From: Heloderma charlesbogerti | Taxonomy: Eukaryota > Chordata > Lepidosauria > Squamata > Helodermatidae | DNA length: 64,000 bases | Reading direction: 5' to 3' | Assembly (NCBI GenBank): GCA_026122225.1 | Contig: JANEZZ010001381.1 | Span: 62,001 to 126,000 of the forward strand | In this document: positions 8,700 through 19,899 of the stretch, in pieces | Numbering within the stretch: the first letter of the stretch is position 1 | Layout of the letters: each line of letters starts with the position of its first letter | Position numbers and translations under genes: made by a program | Notes under the pieces: model-generated | Database searches by the model: none | What the model saw: the letters and a program-made list of their open reading frames with translations, nothing else | Told to the model about the DNA's origin: nothing

Positions 8700-10770
8700 T
8701 GACAAAGCCTTTGAGAATGTACCAACTGCATTTTCCGTGCCACAAAGACAACGTGGCCAGCCGGCCCTCACTTAGGACAGAGGGCTTTCAGGGCAGGAAA
8801 GAGGGGTGTCTCAGGTGTCATAAGCCTCAGTGCTTCTTCCCCTTCTGTTAAGCCCTGTTGATGCCTCCAAGCACTGTCTGTTGTGGGGTCTCGGTGAGCA
8901 CTCATGGGGGGCTTGCTATAAACCCTATGGCCCTCGCTCTTCATGTTACATAGGAACCTTCCCTCCCCTGTCAGCCCCTCAACCTCAATTCCTTCAAGCA
9001 TCTCTTCACTGAGCTCTTCTTCCAAACTTTTCCTTTTCCTGTCGGGCTCTGAAGTGCTTTGCAAGACGCATTATGTGGGTGGCAAGACCCATTATCTCTC
9101 GGCAAAATGCAAGATCCAGAGGCGGGAGAGAGAAGGCCCTGACAGGCAGACAGGCATTGCACCCTCCCCTCACAGGACAGCCTCTTGAGAGAGGTGGGGT
9201 GGGCCGCTTGAATCGGCACCCTTCCTGGGTGCGGAGAGGGTGGCTGCTGCCACATCCGTTCCTGCCACACACTGGCTTTGCAATATCCAGTGGCCTGCTG
9301 AAGACAGAGGTTTGTTCCCATTTTCAAGACGGGGAAGCTGAGGGACGCATTTCCAGCTCTAGACCCAACAGAGGGTCAGCAAGCAAGATGGATTTGTGCC
9401 AGGATGTTTTCAACCTGGGGGTACAGGAATGACACCATACAGTAGATTCATTCCCCACCATGCTTTGATCAGGAGTTGATGCTGCAGACAGAAAAAGGTT
9501 GACCTCATCTGGCAGCACCTTTTATTGATTCAATTTCTCTCCTGCCACCAGATTCAGGAAGATCCTTATGGCGGCTTACATAAGACAAAACGGAAGGACC
9601 TCGGAGTTGTTTGCTTCTTCCCCTTTCTAGAAGAGGAGTCCCAGGGGATAGGGTGTCAGGAGAAATATTTCTCCATCTTTTTTAAGGACAAGCCTCGGAG
9701 CAAAACAGGGCTTGTTCTCATCTGCTTTGGTGATCCAGGTCATGGAATTGCTGGCATAGTCAGTCCAGAATGATTAAGAAGAGCGTAAGGGCGTGAACAT
9801 TGCTGGAGGCATTTAAGCAGAGGCAGGTTGGCCATCTGTCAGGGATGCTGTCATGGCAAGATTCCTACCCTGAGCTGGGGGTTGGACTGGATGACCCCCA
9901 AGGTCCCTTCCAACACTATAATTCTAATCCGGTGCCTGTGGTTTTGGTCACCCTTTCCAGGCATCCAGAGAGGCTGAGAAGGCCTGTCTTGTGATCAGGC
10001 CAGGAGCCCGTTACTGACTGAGGGAGGCATGTTTGTAGGTTGCTGCTTGTTTTCCTCAAGAGGCCCCTTGAGTCACAGGCAAACTTTACCCTACTGCCAC
10101 TGAGAAGTGGGGCCATTCCACCAGCCCTCCTGAAGACCACCCCGATGAAGGCTCCCCCTCCCTCACCTGTCACTATCCATCAGGCTGTACAGAGGGAGAT
10201 GAGAAGGACTATTCCACCAGACCTGCTGAAAAATGACTTCCTTTTTCCTCTTCCCCCCTCAGCCCTTTTTCCTTTCATGATGTGTCTTTTTAGATGGTAT
10301 GCGTGCAGGCAGGGGACCATCATGTTTTGCTGATAGTTTCTAAGCTGTTCCGGGATCCTTTTTGGCTGAGGAGTGGGATTTGAAAAACCGCTACAAACAA
10401 ACAAACAATGTTGCCTGCCTAGTTGCTTCCAGGAGCCTGCAAAATGGCCAGCCTCAAACCCAGAAGCCTTTGAGAGATACAAGATGAATTATCTGGAAAA
10501 GGGTGTGTGTGGGGGGGGGGAGAGTCAGGAACGCCCCCCCTTCCCCAGCCCAAGCCCTGGGTCCCCAGTCATAGCCACACAACACTTGGATGTCTAATTC
10601 TAGCAAACCAAAGGTAAAACTTTATTACGTTTCAGGGTGAAGAACAGTTATATAAGAGAATATGGAACAGCCAAACAAAACCCAATTGCATTTCCTTGCT
10701 CACGTTGGATTGCTAGTCTGGTTGACGCAGACCGTAGGGGAAAGCAGCCTGAGGCTGGGCCAGACTGCCA
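8700..10770. other. Intergenic, no gene recognised
   Basis: A short minus-strand frame (8768-9064, 98 codons) lacks splice context and similarity. The stretch 9795-9930 ('gttggactggatgaccccca', 'ggtcccttccaacactata') resembles a CR1/LINE tail. No gene is supported. Confidence 0.4.
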
Positions 10771-10775
10771 TCCTG

Positions 10776-10838
10776 GCTGGGAATGATGGGAGTTGTAGTC
10801 CAACGCATCTGGAGGGGACACCAGGTTGGGGAAGGGTG
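10776..10838. repeat. Half copy of foldback element type 1
   Basis: 'ggagttgtagtccaacgcat' and 'ctggaggggacaccaggttg' form the right arm; the left arm is missing. A SINE head ('gatcgaacccggggcct') follows at about 10920-11010. Confidence 0.65.
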
Positions 10839-11785
10839 GATTAGCTTTGCACTGCCATCTCTGGCTTGCGGCCGCTCTCGGCTGAGAGAGGGCTTGGACA
10901 TCACCGAATTCCGGATCCGCCTCTCTGCTTTAACTGGAGATGCGGGGATCGAACCCGGGGCCTTCCCACGTGATCTCCACCACAGAGCTCTGATCCCTCC
11001 TTCCCTAGGCAAAGGCATCTCGCGATCCCTCCCAGCCGAAGGCCTGAATGGCCGCCCTCGTAAAGAGCTGCGTCTCTGGGGAGGACTCGAGCTGCCACCT
11101 TCTGCCCGTCCCGGCTCAGTCACGCATGCTGGTCGAGGCGACGTTCAAGAGCTGGCGCAATGCACGTGTGAATGCCAGAACGACCTCCAGGCGGGCGCGA
11201 CCTGCCAGCGGCTGGGGGCTTTTCTTCTGGGGAAGCGTCTCGACTGCGCGTGACCCCAAGTTCACCCAAAATTGCTGCTGTGCTGGCTTCCTTCGGCATG
11301 CGTCATCCTTCCCCGTCAGAGTTCGGAGCGACCCTCCTCGGAACGTCCTGCTGCCAGTCTGACCAGTCCAGCCCAGTCACCCTTTCGCCCCCGAGAGACC
11401 GGCCGCGCGGCCGGGGCTGCGCGGGGCGGCAGGACACGGAGGCTGCTGGCCTCTCTCAGGCGAGCGACGGGCCTGCTGAGAGTGCCTTGGATCCTGTGTG
11501 TGTTGGGGGGGGTCGCGGGGAGGCAGTTCATCGGGGAGGAGTCTTCTCCTCCCTGCACTCAGGCGACCTCGTCACTCCCCTGCCCGAGCTGGCTGGCGCT
11601 CCCCGCGCGCAATGAATCAGTGAGCTTTGGACGGGCTGGCCGCAACGCAGAGGGGGCGTGGGGGGCGACGGCGTCCCTGGGCAGCTTGGCTCCAGTGAGC
11701 CACGTCCGGGATGAACTCCTGGACAGTCAGCCAGAGGGCCCCCACCCAGCCTCTCCCATCCCGGGGCCCTCCAGGCGTTTTGGGC

Positions 11786-12000
11786 TTAGAACCTAAGAAG
11801 AGCCGCGCTGGATGGGGCCAAAGGCCCGCCTCGTCCAGCATCCCTCCCACAGTGGCCCACCAGCTGCCCGCGGGAAGCCCACAAGCAGGACCGGAGTGCA
11901 CAGCACTCTCCCGCCCAGGTTCCCCAGAGCCTGGCGGCACAGGCACAGGCATGCTGCCCTCGATGCCGGAGGCGGCACAGGGCCATCGGGCCTAGTGCCA
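11786..12000 (+). repeat. Dispersed repeat ('agaagagccctgctggatca' family)
   Basis: 'aagaagagccgcgctggatg', 'ccgcctcgtccagcatccct', 'gtggcccaccagctgcccgc' and 'gaagcccacaagcaggaccg' match the family at 7010. Confidence 0.7.
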
Positions 12001-12014
12001 CTGACGCCGTCCCT

Positions 12015-12108
12015 GTGAACTCCCATCAGCCCCCCAGGCAGCGTGGCCAATGGTCAGGGATTCTGGGAGTTGTAGTCCGAAACATCTGGAGGGTACCAGT
12101 TTGGGGGG
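12015..12108. repeat. Foldback element type 1 (partial)
   Basis: 'tctgggagttgtagtccgaa' and 'acatctggagggtaccagtt' form the right arm, and 'tcagccccccaggcagcgtg' the centre. Confidence 0.7.
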
Positions 12109-13304
12109 AAGACCGTCCGGAGTGTAACCCCCCCCTTGAGGGAAGGGCTTCTCTTCGGGAAGGGGGGTCGCTCCGAGAGGCCTTGAGTGCATGCACAGGG
12201 GAGGAAGGGTTGCGACGCTGCTCGTCACTGCCTCACTTGCCCCCCCCCGCGCATTTATGCGCACGGCAGTTATGGAAAGGGGGCGGCGGAGGGAAGCGGG
12301 GGGGGGGAAGCGGCAAGACTGTTGTGCGCCTCTCTCTCCAGGCGACACCTCGAGTAGTGGGGCGCCTGGCCCCAGCTCCCCCCCCCCCGGCCCGGTCTGC
12401 CTCCTGCTTGGCCGGGGGGCTGCGACGGAGGGCGCCGGTCGGGCGAAGAACGCCGCCGCAGGACTGCCGACGCCCGAGCCTCCTCCGCCTCGCTGTCGCC
12501 CCTCCCGGCTCGCCTCGGAAGCCCCCCCCATGTGCTCCCGAAAAGCATCATCGCGGTCTCCGGGGCAACCCAGGCGGGCTGCTGCCGCCGCCGCCGCCGC
12601 CGCCGCCGAGGGGAGTCGCCAAGGCAGCCGGGGGGGCCGCCCCCCTCCTGCATTGGGCCACGGCAGAGCTGTGCCCGGGGAGGCAGCGGGGGGGTGCGGG
12701 GCTGGGCTCCCCGTCCAGGTTTGCCCTGCAGGCCCCCGCCCCCGGAACCGCGAGCGGTCGCGGCGGCCCTCTTCACGCACCGGAACTGCTGCAGCGCGCG
12801 GGGGGCGGGGGAGCGGCGAGGAGGAAAACATGAATGAAAGAACAAAAGGATGAATGAGTGAGGAGGGGGCGCGAGCGAGCGGAGGGGGCGCGGCGCAGGT
12901 TCGTCACGCTCCCCTCCTGCACGGCTGCCCCCCCAAAGACGCCGCCCCCGCTGCACCAGTCTTCAGTCCCTCTCCAACCTACACGCTGCAGCGCCCCCCC
13001 CCGGTCACCCAGCGCTTCTCTCCAGCCGACCCGGAGCAGGGGGAGGAATGAGAAAGGGACGGAGTGCCCCTGAGCATGGGCCGAGTGCCTTCCCTGCTCT
13101 GCCCGAATGAACGGCAGCCAGCCCTGCTACGGCCGGCCCGGCTTCCCCTCTGCCCTTTCAGCATCACCGCTAGCCCCCCCCCCCCTCTGTCCGCCCCGCA
13201 AAAACTCCCAGCTGCCGACGCCGGGTGGAGGGACGCCACCGAGCCAGGGAGATGCGGATTCTGTGTCTTTCCTGGCGGGCAGAAATCCAGCCGGTGTCTG
13301 CATC

Positions 13305-13400
13305 AGCCTTCGGCCAACCTGGGACCCTCCAGATGTGCAGTAGTGCAACTCCCAGCATCCCCAGGAGTTGCGGCACACACACCTGGGTCGGCCGAAGGCC
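13305..13400. repeat. Foldback element type 1
   Basis: The left arm 'ccaacctgggaccctccaga' and 'caactcccagcatccccagg' opposes a shortened right arm 'ggagttgcggc'. It is embedded in the GC-rich island. Confidence 0.65.
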
Positions 13401-14397
13401 GGCCAACGCGTCACGAGCACGTGGCACCGGTAGGATTTCTGCCCGGGAAAGCCAGAGGAGCCCGCTGGGGCGAGGAAGGGGGAAGAGGCATCTCGGCGCC
13501 CGCGCAGCGGCTTCCGCGCCCCTCCGGCGCCGCTCCTCGGGGGCCGCTCCTCATGCCCACTCTCGCCCCGACCCTTTTCCCGGTTCAGTGGCGCCTCACC
13601 CGTTGCTCGGCTCGCCCCTCCGCAAGCGCCTAGTTCTCACAGCTGCGAGGAACGTCGAGACGCCCAGCGCCGGCATCGGCGGGGCCCGGCGTGCCTGGGG
13701 GGCGCCGCTGCCGCGCCTGCAGCTTTCCGCGCCCTTCCCAGCGCGCCAGAGGCACACGGGGGCGGGCTCCTCGGCGCGGCGCCAGGCTCGGGCCCCGGCG
13801 AGAGCCCTCCCGCCGCGAGCCCCCTTCGCGCCCCCAGGGCCTCCGGCTCCTCTCGCGGCCGCCCCGGCCCGCCCCGGCCCTCTCCCAGCATCGCCGCCGC
13901 CCGCCCGGCCCGAGGGCGCCAGGGCGGCTCCCGCGCCTCCTCCTCGCCGCCGCCGCCGCGGGGAAGAGGAGGCGCAGGGCCGGGGCTGTTGTCGGCGGGC
14001 CCTGCTGGGTGCAGGCCCTCAGCGGGGCCTGGCCGGGCCGACCCTCGACGCCAGCCCTGGGCTGCTTGCGCCGTCCAGAGCTGCACCGGCGGGGGAACGC
14101 AGCGCTGCAGGGCCGCCCATTACACGCGCTCCTGCCGAAATCCACTCTTCTGCACAACCGTTAAAGGTGCAGGAGCTCGCCCTCTTTTGCATCTGACCAC
14201 CCTATTTCCACACAGCTTTGAGGATTCTCCCCCTCCCCAGTTCTTGCACTCCGCAACATCCCACTGTGGTAAAGGCCTTTATAGGGTGGGAAAGTTGACT
14301 TCTTTTTCACTCCCCTTCTTATGAAGGCAATTTTACCCATGCTAAGAAGAGCCAAGCTGGCTGAAATGCATGTGGGTCTCTAGGCCAGAGTTTCTGA

Positions 14398-14480
14398 GGC
14401 TGCGATCCCAAGCACAGTTCCTTAGGGATTATGCTCCTTTCAGGTCAATGGGACTTAACTTCTGAGTAAACACACTTAGG
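14398..14480. repeat. Short repeat with 'cttctgagtaaac' end
   Basis: 'ggctgcgatcccaagcacag' followed by 'caatgggacttaacttctga' and 'gtaaacacactta' belongs to the same family as 6009-6080, 16725-16800, 32190-32255 and 37135-37205. Confidence 0.5.
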
Positions 14481-14481
14481 T

Positions 14482-15297
14482 AAAGGTGTCCCCATCACTT
14501 CCTGGCATATAGAAGGGGAAGAAATGGAAGCAGTGACAGATTTTACTTTCTTGGGCTCCAAGATCACCGCAGACAGTGACTGTAGCCATGAAATTACAAG
14601 ACGCTTGCTCCTTGGGAGAAAAGCTATGGCCAACCTAGACAGCATAGTAAGAAGCAGAGACATCACCTTGTCTGTCTAATCAAAGCTATGGTTTTCCCAG
14701 TAGTAATGTATGGCTGTGAGAGCTGGACTATAAGGAAGGCTGAGCGCCTTCCTTATCGATGCTTTTGAACTGTGGTGCTGGAGAAGACTCTTACGAGTCC
14801 CCTGGACTGCAAGGAGGTCCAATCAGTCCATCCTAAAGGAAATCAACCCTGAGTGCTCCTTGGAAGGACAGATACTGAAGCTGAAGCTCAAATATTTTGG
14901 CCACCTAATGCGAAGAGAAAACTCCCTGGAAAAGACCCTGATGCTGGAAAAGACTGAAGGCAAAAGGAGGAGGGGACGGCAGAGGGTGAGACGGCTGGAT
15001 AGCATCACCGAGGCAAGGGATACGGACTTGAGCACGCTCCGGGAGAGAGCGCAGGACAGGGAGGCCGGGCGTGCTCTGGTCCACGGGGCCGGAGAGCCAG
15101 AGCCTAATCCTCGCGCCGCCCGAGACGAAAGGCAAAAGGAGGAGGGGACGGCAGAGGATGAGATGGCTGGATAGCATCACCGATGCAATGAATATGAACT
15201 TGAGCACGCTCTGGGAGAGAGCGCAGGACAGGAAGGCCTGGCGTCCACGGGGCCACGAAGAGTCGGACACGACTGAACGACAACAAAGGTGTCCCCA
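14482..15297 (+). mobile_element. BovB/RTE LINE 3' end with target-site duplication
   Basis: The body (about 14495-15284) encodes the C-terminal end of the BovB ORF2 reverse transcriptase: frames read MYGCESWT, WCWRRLLRVPWTAR, KYFGHLMRRENSLEKTLMLE and RRRGRQRVRRLDSITE, all typical of this family. It is 5'-truncated and broken by frameshifts. The 13-base sequence AAAGGTGTCCCCA occurs at both edges (14482-14494 and 15285-15297), as expected for a target-site duplication. The last ~120 bases of the ORF are duplicated in tandem with a 172-base period. BovB is common in squamates and known for horizontal transfer among vertebrates. Confidence 0.9.
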
Positions 15298-15400
15298 GCC
15301 AGTCGTGTCTGACTCTAGGGGTGGTGCTCATCTCCATTTCCAAGCCGAAGAGCAGTGCTGTCCAAAGAGGCTTCCATGGTCATCTGGCCGGCAGGACTGA
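15285..15400 (-). repeat. SINE fragment split by the BovB insertion
   Basis: 'ccagtcgtgtctgactctag' and 'ggtggtgctcatctccattt' then 'tggtcatctggccggcagga' are typical of a widespread squamate SINE. Its other edge appears to be the 'taaaggtgtcccc' at 14481, on the far side of the BovB copy. Confidence 0.55.
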
Positions 15401-15459
15401 ACACCCCAAATAAACCAGGGTTAAATGCTTAATTATGCAATTGTATTTTATGGTTTCAA

Positions 15460-15545
15460 ATCTTGTTTTGTGAACCACCCAGAGAGGTTTGGCTATTGGA
15501 CAGTATAGAAATGTAATCAGTATAAAATTAGTAAATAAACAGGGA
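15460..15545 (+). repeat. L2-type LINE 3' tail
   Basis: 'gtgaaccacccagagaggtt' and 'tggctattggacagtataga' recur near 25330-25400 (inverse), 52085-52145 and 57370-57425. Confidence 0.6.
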
Positions 15546-16149
15546 GTCTTTAACAAAGTTAACATTTATCCAGAGAAAGCTAAAGTAAAGGCACACAAGA
15601 GGAGAGAGAGAGAAGATTGTCTGACAACTCACTCCGCTGTCCAAGACAGCAACTGAAGAGGCAATTTTTTAAAAAAATAAATACTAAGGGTGTATAGACT
15701 TTATTTTTAATGGAGGAGCAGTCAAGCCTTTCAGGTGCAGTCTGATGTGGCACCACCGCCCCTTCATATTTTGGATCCAATCAAAGCCCTTTGAGTTACA
15801 TTTCAAATTGGAGCATGCGGTGCTCACAGATGTGCCAATGGTCATCATGCTCAGTGCTCATCACACTGATCACATTGTTGCTGGATGGAGCAATTCCTTC
15901 AACAAAAATTGGATCTGCAGTTGGGATCACTTGTGCGGAGCACGGATTGGCTAGTGGCGGTGATGTCCCCAACCTTCTTCTGAGAGCAGTTTTGCAACTT
16001 TTTTTAAAGGTTATTTTTATATCATTTTTTTTCAGTACAATAAACATGGACTAAACATAGCCTGAAACATTAAAGAAAACAATCAAACACAATTACAGTT
16101 TTGCAACTTGAAAAAAGAGAGTTAACAACGAATAAACCACATGGGATAG
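15546..16149. other. Intergenic, no gene recognised
   Basis: This is AT-richer sequence with A/T runs near 15665 and 16000-16035. No exon or named repeat was seen. Confidence 0.4.
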
Positions 16150-16260
16150 GGAATGCAGATGTTATTGGATTAGAGCTCCCATCATCCCTCACCATTGGCG
16201 ATGCAGGCTAGGGCTGATGAGACTTGCAATCCAACAATATCTGGAAGGCTGCAATTACCT
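16150..16260. repeat. Diverged foldback element type 1
   Basis: 'ttggattagagctcccatca' opposes 'gagacttgcaatccaacaat', with 'atctggaaggctgcaattac' after it. This looks like an older copy of the foldback family. Confidence 0.5.
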
Positions 16261-16495
16261 ACCCCTGAAATAAAGGTACAAGTGGCATGTAAACATAAAA
16301 GAAATAAGATGGATCCTACCTGAAGTATGATGGACAAATAAACTCCACTCAGTTGTCAAAGTGGAGGCAAGTAAATCAGTTATAGTGGTGTAAAGGTTGC
16401 AGGAAAAGACAGGCCCACCTTGCTGGATTTTAAAAAGGAAAAAAAAACCCAGCGTCTGTTTCCCAGAGTGCGCACCCGAAGTCTCGGGGCAATAT

Positions 16496-16612
16496 TCTCC
16501 AACCTGGCAGCCTCCAGATGTGTTGGACTACAACTCCCTTCACCCTTGCTGTCTGGGGAGGATGGGGCTGTAGTCCAAGACATCTGGAGAGGAGCAGGTT
16601 GGGGAAGGCACT
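16496..16612. repeat. Foldback element type 1
   Basis: 'ctccaacctggcagcctcca' and 'gatgtgttggactacaactc' oppose 'ctgtagtccaagacatctgg' and 'agaggagcaggttggggaag'. Both arms are complete. Confidence 0.8.
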
Positions 16613-16724
16613 TTGCCAGCTTGGGCCTGGGGGTGGGGGGGAGGGAATCGACAACTTAACAGAGCATCTCTGGAGAAGACATTTGGCCTTCAAATGGTGG
16701 GGCACAGAAAGCTGGGCTTGTTTC

Positions 16725-16800
16725 CCAGTGCAACGATCTATGTATCTACTCAGGAGTAAGTGAGTTCAATGGGGCTTACTCCCAGGTAAGTGGGCTGCCT
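16725..16800. repeat. Short repeat with 'caatggggcttactcccagg'
   Basis: 'actcaggagtaagtgagttc' followed by 'aatggggcttactcccaggt' belongs to the family at 6009 and 14398. Confidence 0.5.
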
Positions 16801-16810
16801 TGAACAGCGA

Positions 16811-16921
16811 CTAGGAAAAAGTCCTACAACTCCCAGCATTCCCCAGCTAGCATGGTTGATTGGGGAGTGCTGGGAGTTGTGGGACTTTTTTCTGTCTCAA
16901 CATGCACAAGGATTGCACCCT
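16811..16921. repeat. Foldback element type 2
   Basis: 'aaaaagtcctacaactccca' opposes 'tgggagttgtgggacttttt', followed by a terminal 'aggattgcaccc'. Other copies are at 24652-24752 and 34430-34540. It is a short non-coding hairpin element. Confidence 0.75.
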
Positions 16922-18058
16922 TAACCTGCAGAGTTTAACCAGTAAAGCTTTTATTGGCCTGTAGAGAAATGATATAGTTATTCGCTGCATTTCGGCCTCA
17001 ATTGCTGTGCAGCTCACAAAACACAGTATGAATCCCAAAATAAAACAATTTAAAATGGAAACCATATCGTCACCAACAACAGTCTGAGGACCGGAGCTGC
17101 TGCTGCTGCTGCTGCTAAACATTTTGGAATGAGACCCATTGAGAGCTGAGACCCATTGGAAGGAGCCCCACTCAGCTGGGGACTTGAGATGTTTCCCCTT
17201 GAAGAGAAGTTTGTGGGCTTTACAGTCCAAAGAAACTCAGCCTTGCTCCAGCACTCAATTCCTTCTTCTGCTCCCATCCTCCTCCAGGGGAAGAGCCTGG
17301 ACCGTGGATGTTGTCATCAGCTGCCTGATAATTATGCCTTTTATTTGCAGGCAACTTCTGAAGCCTGTCTTGGCTGAAAATCTTGGAATAAACATAACTA
17401 AGAAACAAACACCAGCTATCACGCACAGAAATGCATCTGTCACCCTGGATCTCTGGCAGCCTCCACTTACAGACCCCTCCCCAAGGGCCTACCTATGTTG
17501 TTCTCCAGACAATTGTGTCCCCCACTCACCTTTAATTTCCCTTTAAATATTTTAATGTATTTATTACTTTTCTAATCTGCCCAATAACTAATCTTCTCTG
17601 GGTGGATTACAAACATTTAAAAAACTAAAATGCCATAGGACAGTTGAAAATATAAAATACGACACAAATATTTAGAAGAATAGAATATAATAGAGTACTT
17701 CCGTGCTTTCTTCCCATGACTCTCACCCTAATTCTCGGGACAGGAGTTGCTCTGCTTCCCTGTCCGCTGTCTCTGTGTGCATGTACTTCTAGCACCCCCT
17801 TGAAAAAACAGGCTTGCAATCTGGGGGTGTTCTTGGATTCCCCAGGGCTGCCCAGAGGGCTGCCAGCCCAGCCGCTGCCTCTGCATGAAACCACAGGAAA
17901 TCCTGCCCTGGTTGGATCCTGAGACTCCTCCCATCCTCCCCGCGCAGCGTTAAGGACTAGAAACTTGCTCTTTTAAAACCAGTAGTAGTACAAGCTGGGA
18001 ATCTGGGCGACACTTAATTCTGCACCCAGCACCCATGTGGAAATGCACACTTCTGGCT
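16922..18058. other. Intergenic, no gene recognised
   Basis: A (GCT)6 tract is at about 17095-17113 and an L2-like AT-rich tail at about 17535-17650. No exon was recognised. Confidence 0.4.
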
Positions 18059-18059
18059 G

Positions 18060-18165
18060 CAGCCTCTCAGGCAGCCTTCCCCCAACTGGTGCCCTCCAGA
18101 TGTTCTGGATGCTGAGGGTTGTAGGCCAAGACAGCTGGAGGGCCCCTGGTTGGGGAATAAACCAT
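18060..18165. repeat. Foldback element type 1
   Basis: 'ccaactggtgccctccagat' opposes 'agctggagggcccctggttg'. Both arms are present. Confidence 0.75.
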
Positions 18166-18369
18166 CCCAAGCGATAGTGGCTCATGAACGCAAGATGCCT
18201 TAACAACCGATCCCCCGACAGAAGCCTTTACAATGCAGGGCAGGAGTCCCCCTGACTGTGCGTGTGCGTAAGGGTGGCCGACTTCTTCCGAAGAGAGAGG
18301 TATGGGGGCTCAATGCTGCCTGGATCTCTCCCAGCTCTGGACGCCCATGTAGGCTGATGCTCCGGCAAA

Positions 18370-19020
18370 CACAGGCAGCACACCCTGTGCGTGCTCAGGC
18401 GGCGCCTTGCATCGCCAGACTCTGGCACGGAACCATTTCTGTGGCGGCGCCCTGCTGAGCCCCTCTCCCCAGGCAAGCCCTGGCCCGCCGCGCCCCCCCA
18501 GAGATGCCGCCCAGGCCCACAGCCGCGGGCGCATCTGATGCCACGACTGCCTAGCCAGCAGCGCGAGCGCGAGCGGGCGCGGGCGCGCGGGGCCTGGCGC
18601 GGGGCCCCCTCCTCCCGGCCGGCCGCGGGGGCGTTCCAGGCTCGCGTCTCCGCGCAGGGAGGGCGCCAGAAGGGGCGCCAGCGGGCTCGTGCGGCGACAC
18701 CGGCGTCCGGGCGTGCGTCGTGCCCGGCAAAGCCCGCTCCGCCCGTGCCGCTCCCTCCGTCACTGCGCGGCGTCAGCGGCGGCCGCCCGGGCCCGGCGGG
18801 CAGCTGCGCGAGTGCTGCCATCCGGTGGCCACAGGAAGGTACTGCAGGGCCAGGGCTGGCGTGACGCAAACACGCGGCTGTCGTCCGTCACGCCCGCGAA
18901 GCGGTGCCCAGCGAGAATCGGGCAGGTGGGCACCCGCAGACGCGTGTCAGTGCGCGCCGCCCTCAAGGCTGAGGAAGACCGCGTGGAGACAGCCCGTCGC
19001 TTGCTGAGGGCTGCGGCTTC
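18370..19020. promoter_or_regulatory. Small CpG-rich island, unassigned
   Basis: This is about 600 bases rich in CG dinucleotides with near-alternating GC runs around 18560-18590. Open frames on both strands are compositional. No gene is recognised next to it. Confidence 0.45.
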
Positions 19021-19059
19021 TCTCCTTTATTGCCGGCCGTGAGACCAGCAGGCGCCCCC

Positions 19060-19220
19060 CTCCTCCTCCTCCTCCTCCTCCTCCTCCTTCTTCTTTGCAT
19101 TTTTATACGCGGCCTTTCCTCCTCCAAGCAGCTCCAGGAAAGTGACCGTGGTTCTCCCCCACTCCCAGTTTATCCTCACAACAACCCTGTGAGGTAGGTT
19201 AGGGTGAGAAAGAGAGAGCA
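19060..19220 (-). repeat. (CCT)n tract and MIR-like SINE fragment
   Basis: 'cctcctcctcctcctcctcc' runs at 19062-19090. It is followed by 'tatcctcacaacaaccctgt' and 'gaggtaggttagggtgag', the inverted MIR core landmark also seen at 6560 and 22020. Confidence 0.6.
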
Positions 19221-19244
19221 TGCGACAGGCTTAAGAGCACCCAC

Positions 19245-19315
19245 CGGGCTGGCTGGGGCATGCGGAGAGCTGCAGTCCACCACGTCTGGAGGGCACCAGG
19301 TCAGAGAAGGCTGCT
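19245..19315. repeat. Half foldback element type 1
   Basis: 'gagctgcagtccaccacgtc' and 'tggagggcaccaggtcagag' form the right arm only. Confidence 0.55.
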
Positions 19316-19439
19316 CTGTCCCGCCCCCCCCACCGCCCCCAGCTCTCATGCAGGCACACTGATGTGAGAAACTGCACCAGGCTGCTATTAAAGGTGCGGG
19401 GGGGGGGGGGCTTCTGCTAGGGAAGGAAAAAGGAAAGCT

Positions 19440-19690
19440 TCCTCCTGTGCAAGCACCGGGTCATTGCTGACCCTAGAGGGACGCCGCTTGCGCTGCCGTT
19501 TTCATGGCAGACTGTAGCGGGGTGGTTTGCCGTTGCCTCCCCCAGTCGTGACCACCTTTCCCCCAGCAAGCTGGGTGCTCATTTTGCCGACCTCGGAAGG
19601 GTGGAGGGCTGAGTCGACCTGAGCCAGCTACCCGAGACCTGGCTTCCGCTGGGATCGCACTCAGGTCGTGGGGAGAGTTTCGGTTGCTTT
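19440..19690 (-). repeat. Sauria-type SINE fragment
   Basis: 'ggtggtttgccgttgcctcc', 'agcaagctgggtgctcattt', 'gacctcggaagggtggaggg' and 'gggatcgcactcaggtcgtg' are landmarks of a SINE widespread in squamates, with an inverted tRNA B-box. The name is from recognition, not alignment. Confidence 0.6.
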
Positions 19691-19899
19691 GAGGTCCTGG
19701 CCCCCACCATTTGTGACTAAAATCCATGTGTCCTGTCCTCACTGCCCAAGCTCCACTCTGGACAAACTGAACAACAGGATGCTCCTGAGCATGTGCAGAG
19801 TGCATTTCCCCTCCCCATTAACCTGCTCTCGATCTGCGCTTTCACACACACAGTTTACTGTCTTTGCTCCTAGCCCTGTTGCCCTTGCGTCCTTAAAGA

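Larger units (their letters stand above)
10850..14160. promoter_or_regulatory. Orphan CpG-rich island
   Basis: This is about 3.3 kb of dense GC sequence with CG dinucleotides, (GCC)n near 12580-12610 and G-runs, interrupted by repeats at 11786-12000, 12015-12108 and 13305-13375. Several open frames of 150-320 codons cross it on both strands, but they are composed of Ala, Pro, Arg and Gly and run into repeat sequence, so none is supported as a gene. It could be an unannotated promoter, for example of a lncRNA. I cannot assign it to a gene. Confidence 0.55.

Noticed and set aside
8768..9064. 98-codon minus-strand frame with a charged N-terminus
   Set aside because: No family recognised, no splice context, and it lies in repeat-rich DNA.
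11992..12956. Minus-strand frames of 279 and 228 codons in the orphan island
   Set aside because: They run through a foldback repeat and consist of Ala/Pro/Arg/Gly runs, and two overlapping frames are open at once, as expected from composition.
13225..14196. 323-codon plus-strand frame
   Set aside because: It starts before a foldback repeat, then turns into Pro/Ala/Arg-rich sequence open in several frames; no domain or splice sites.
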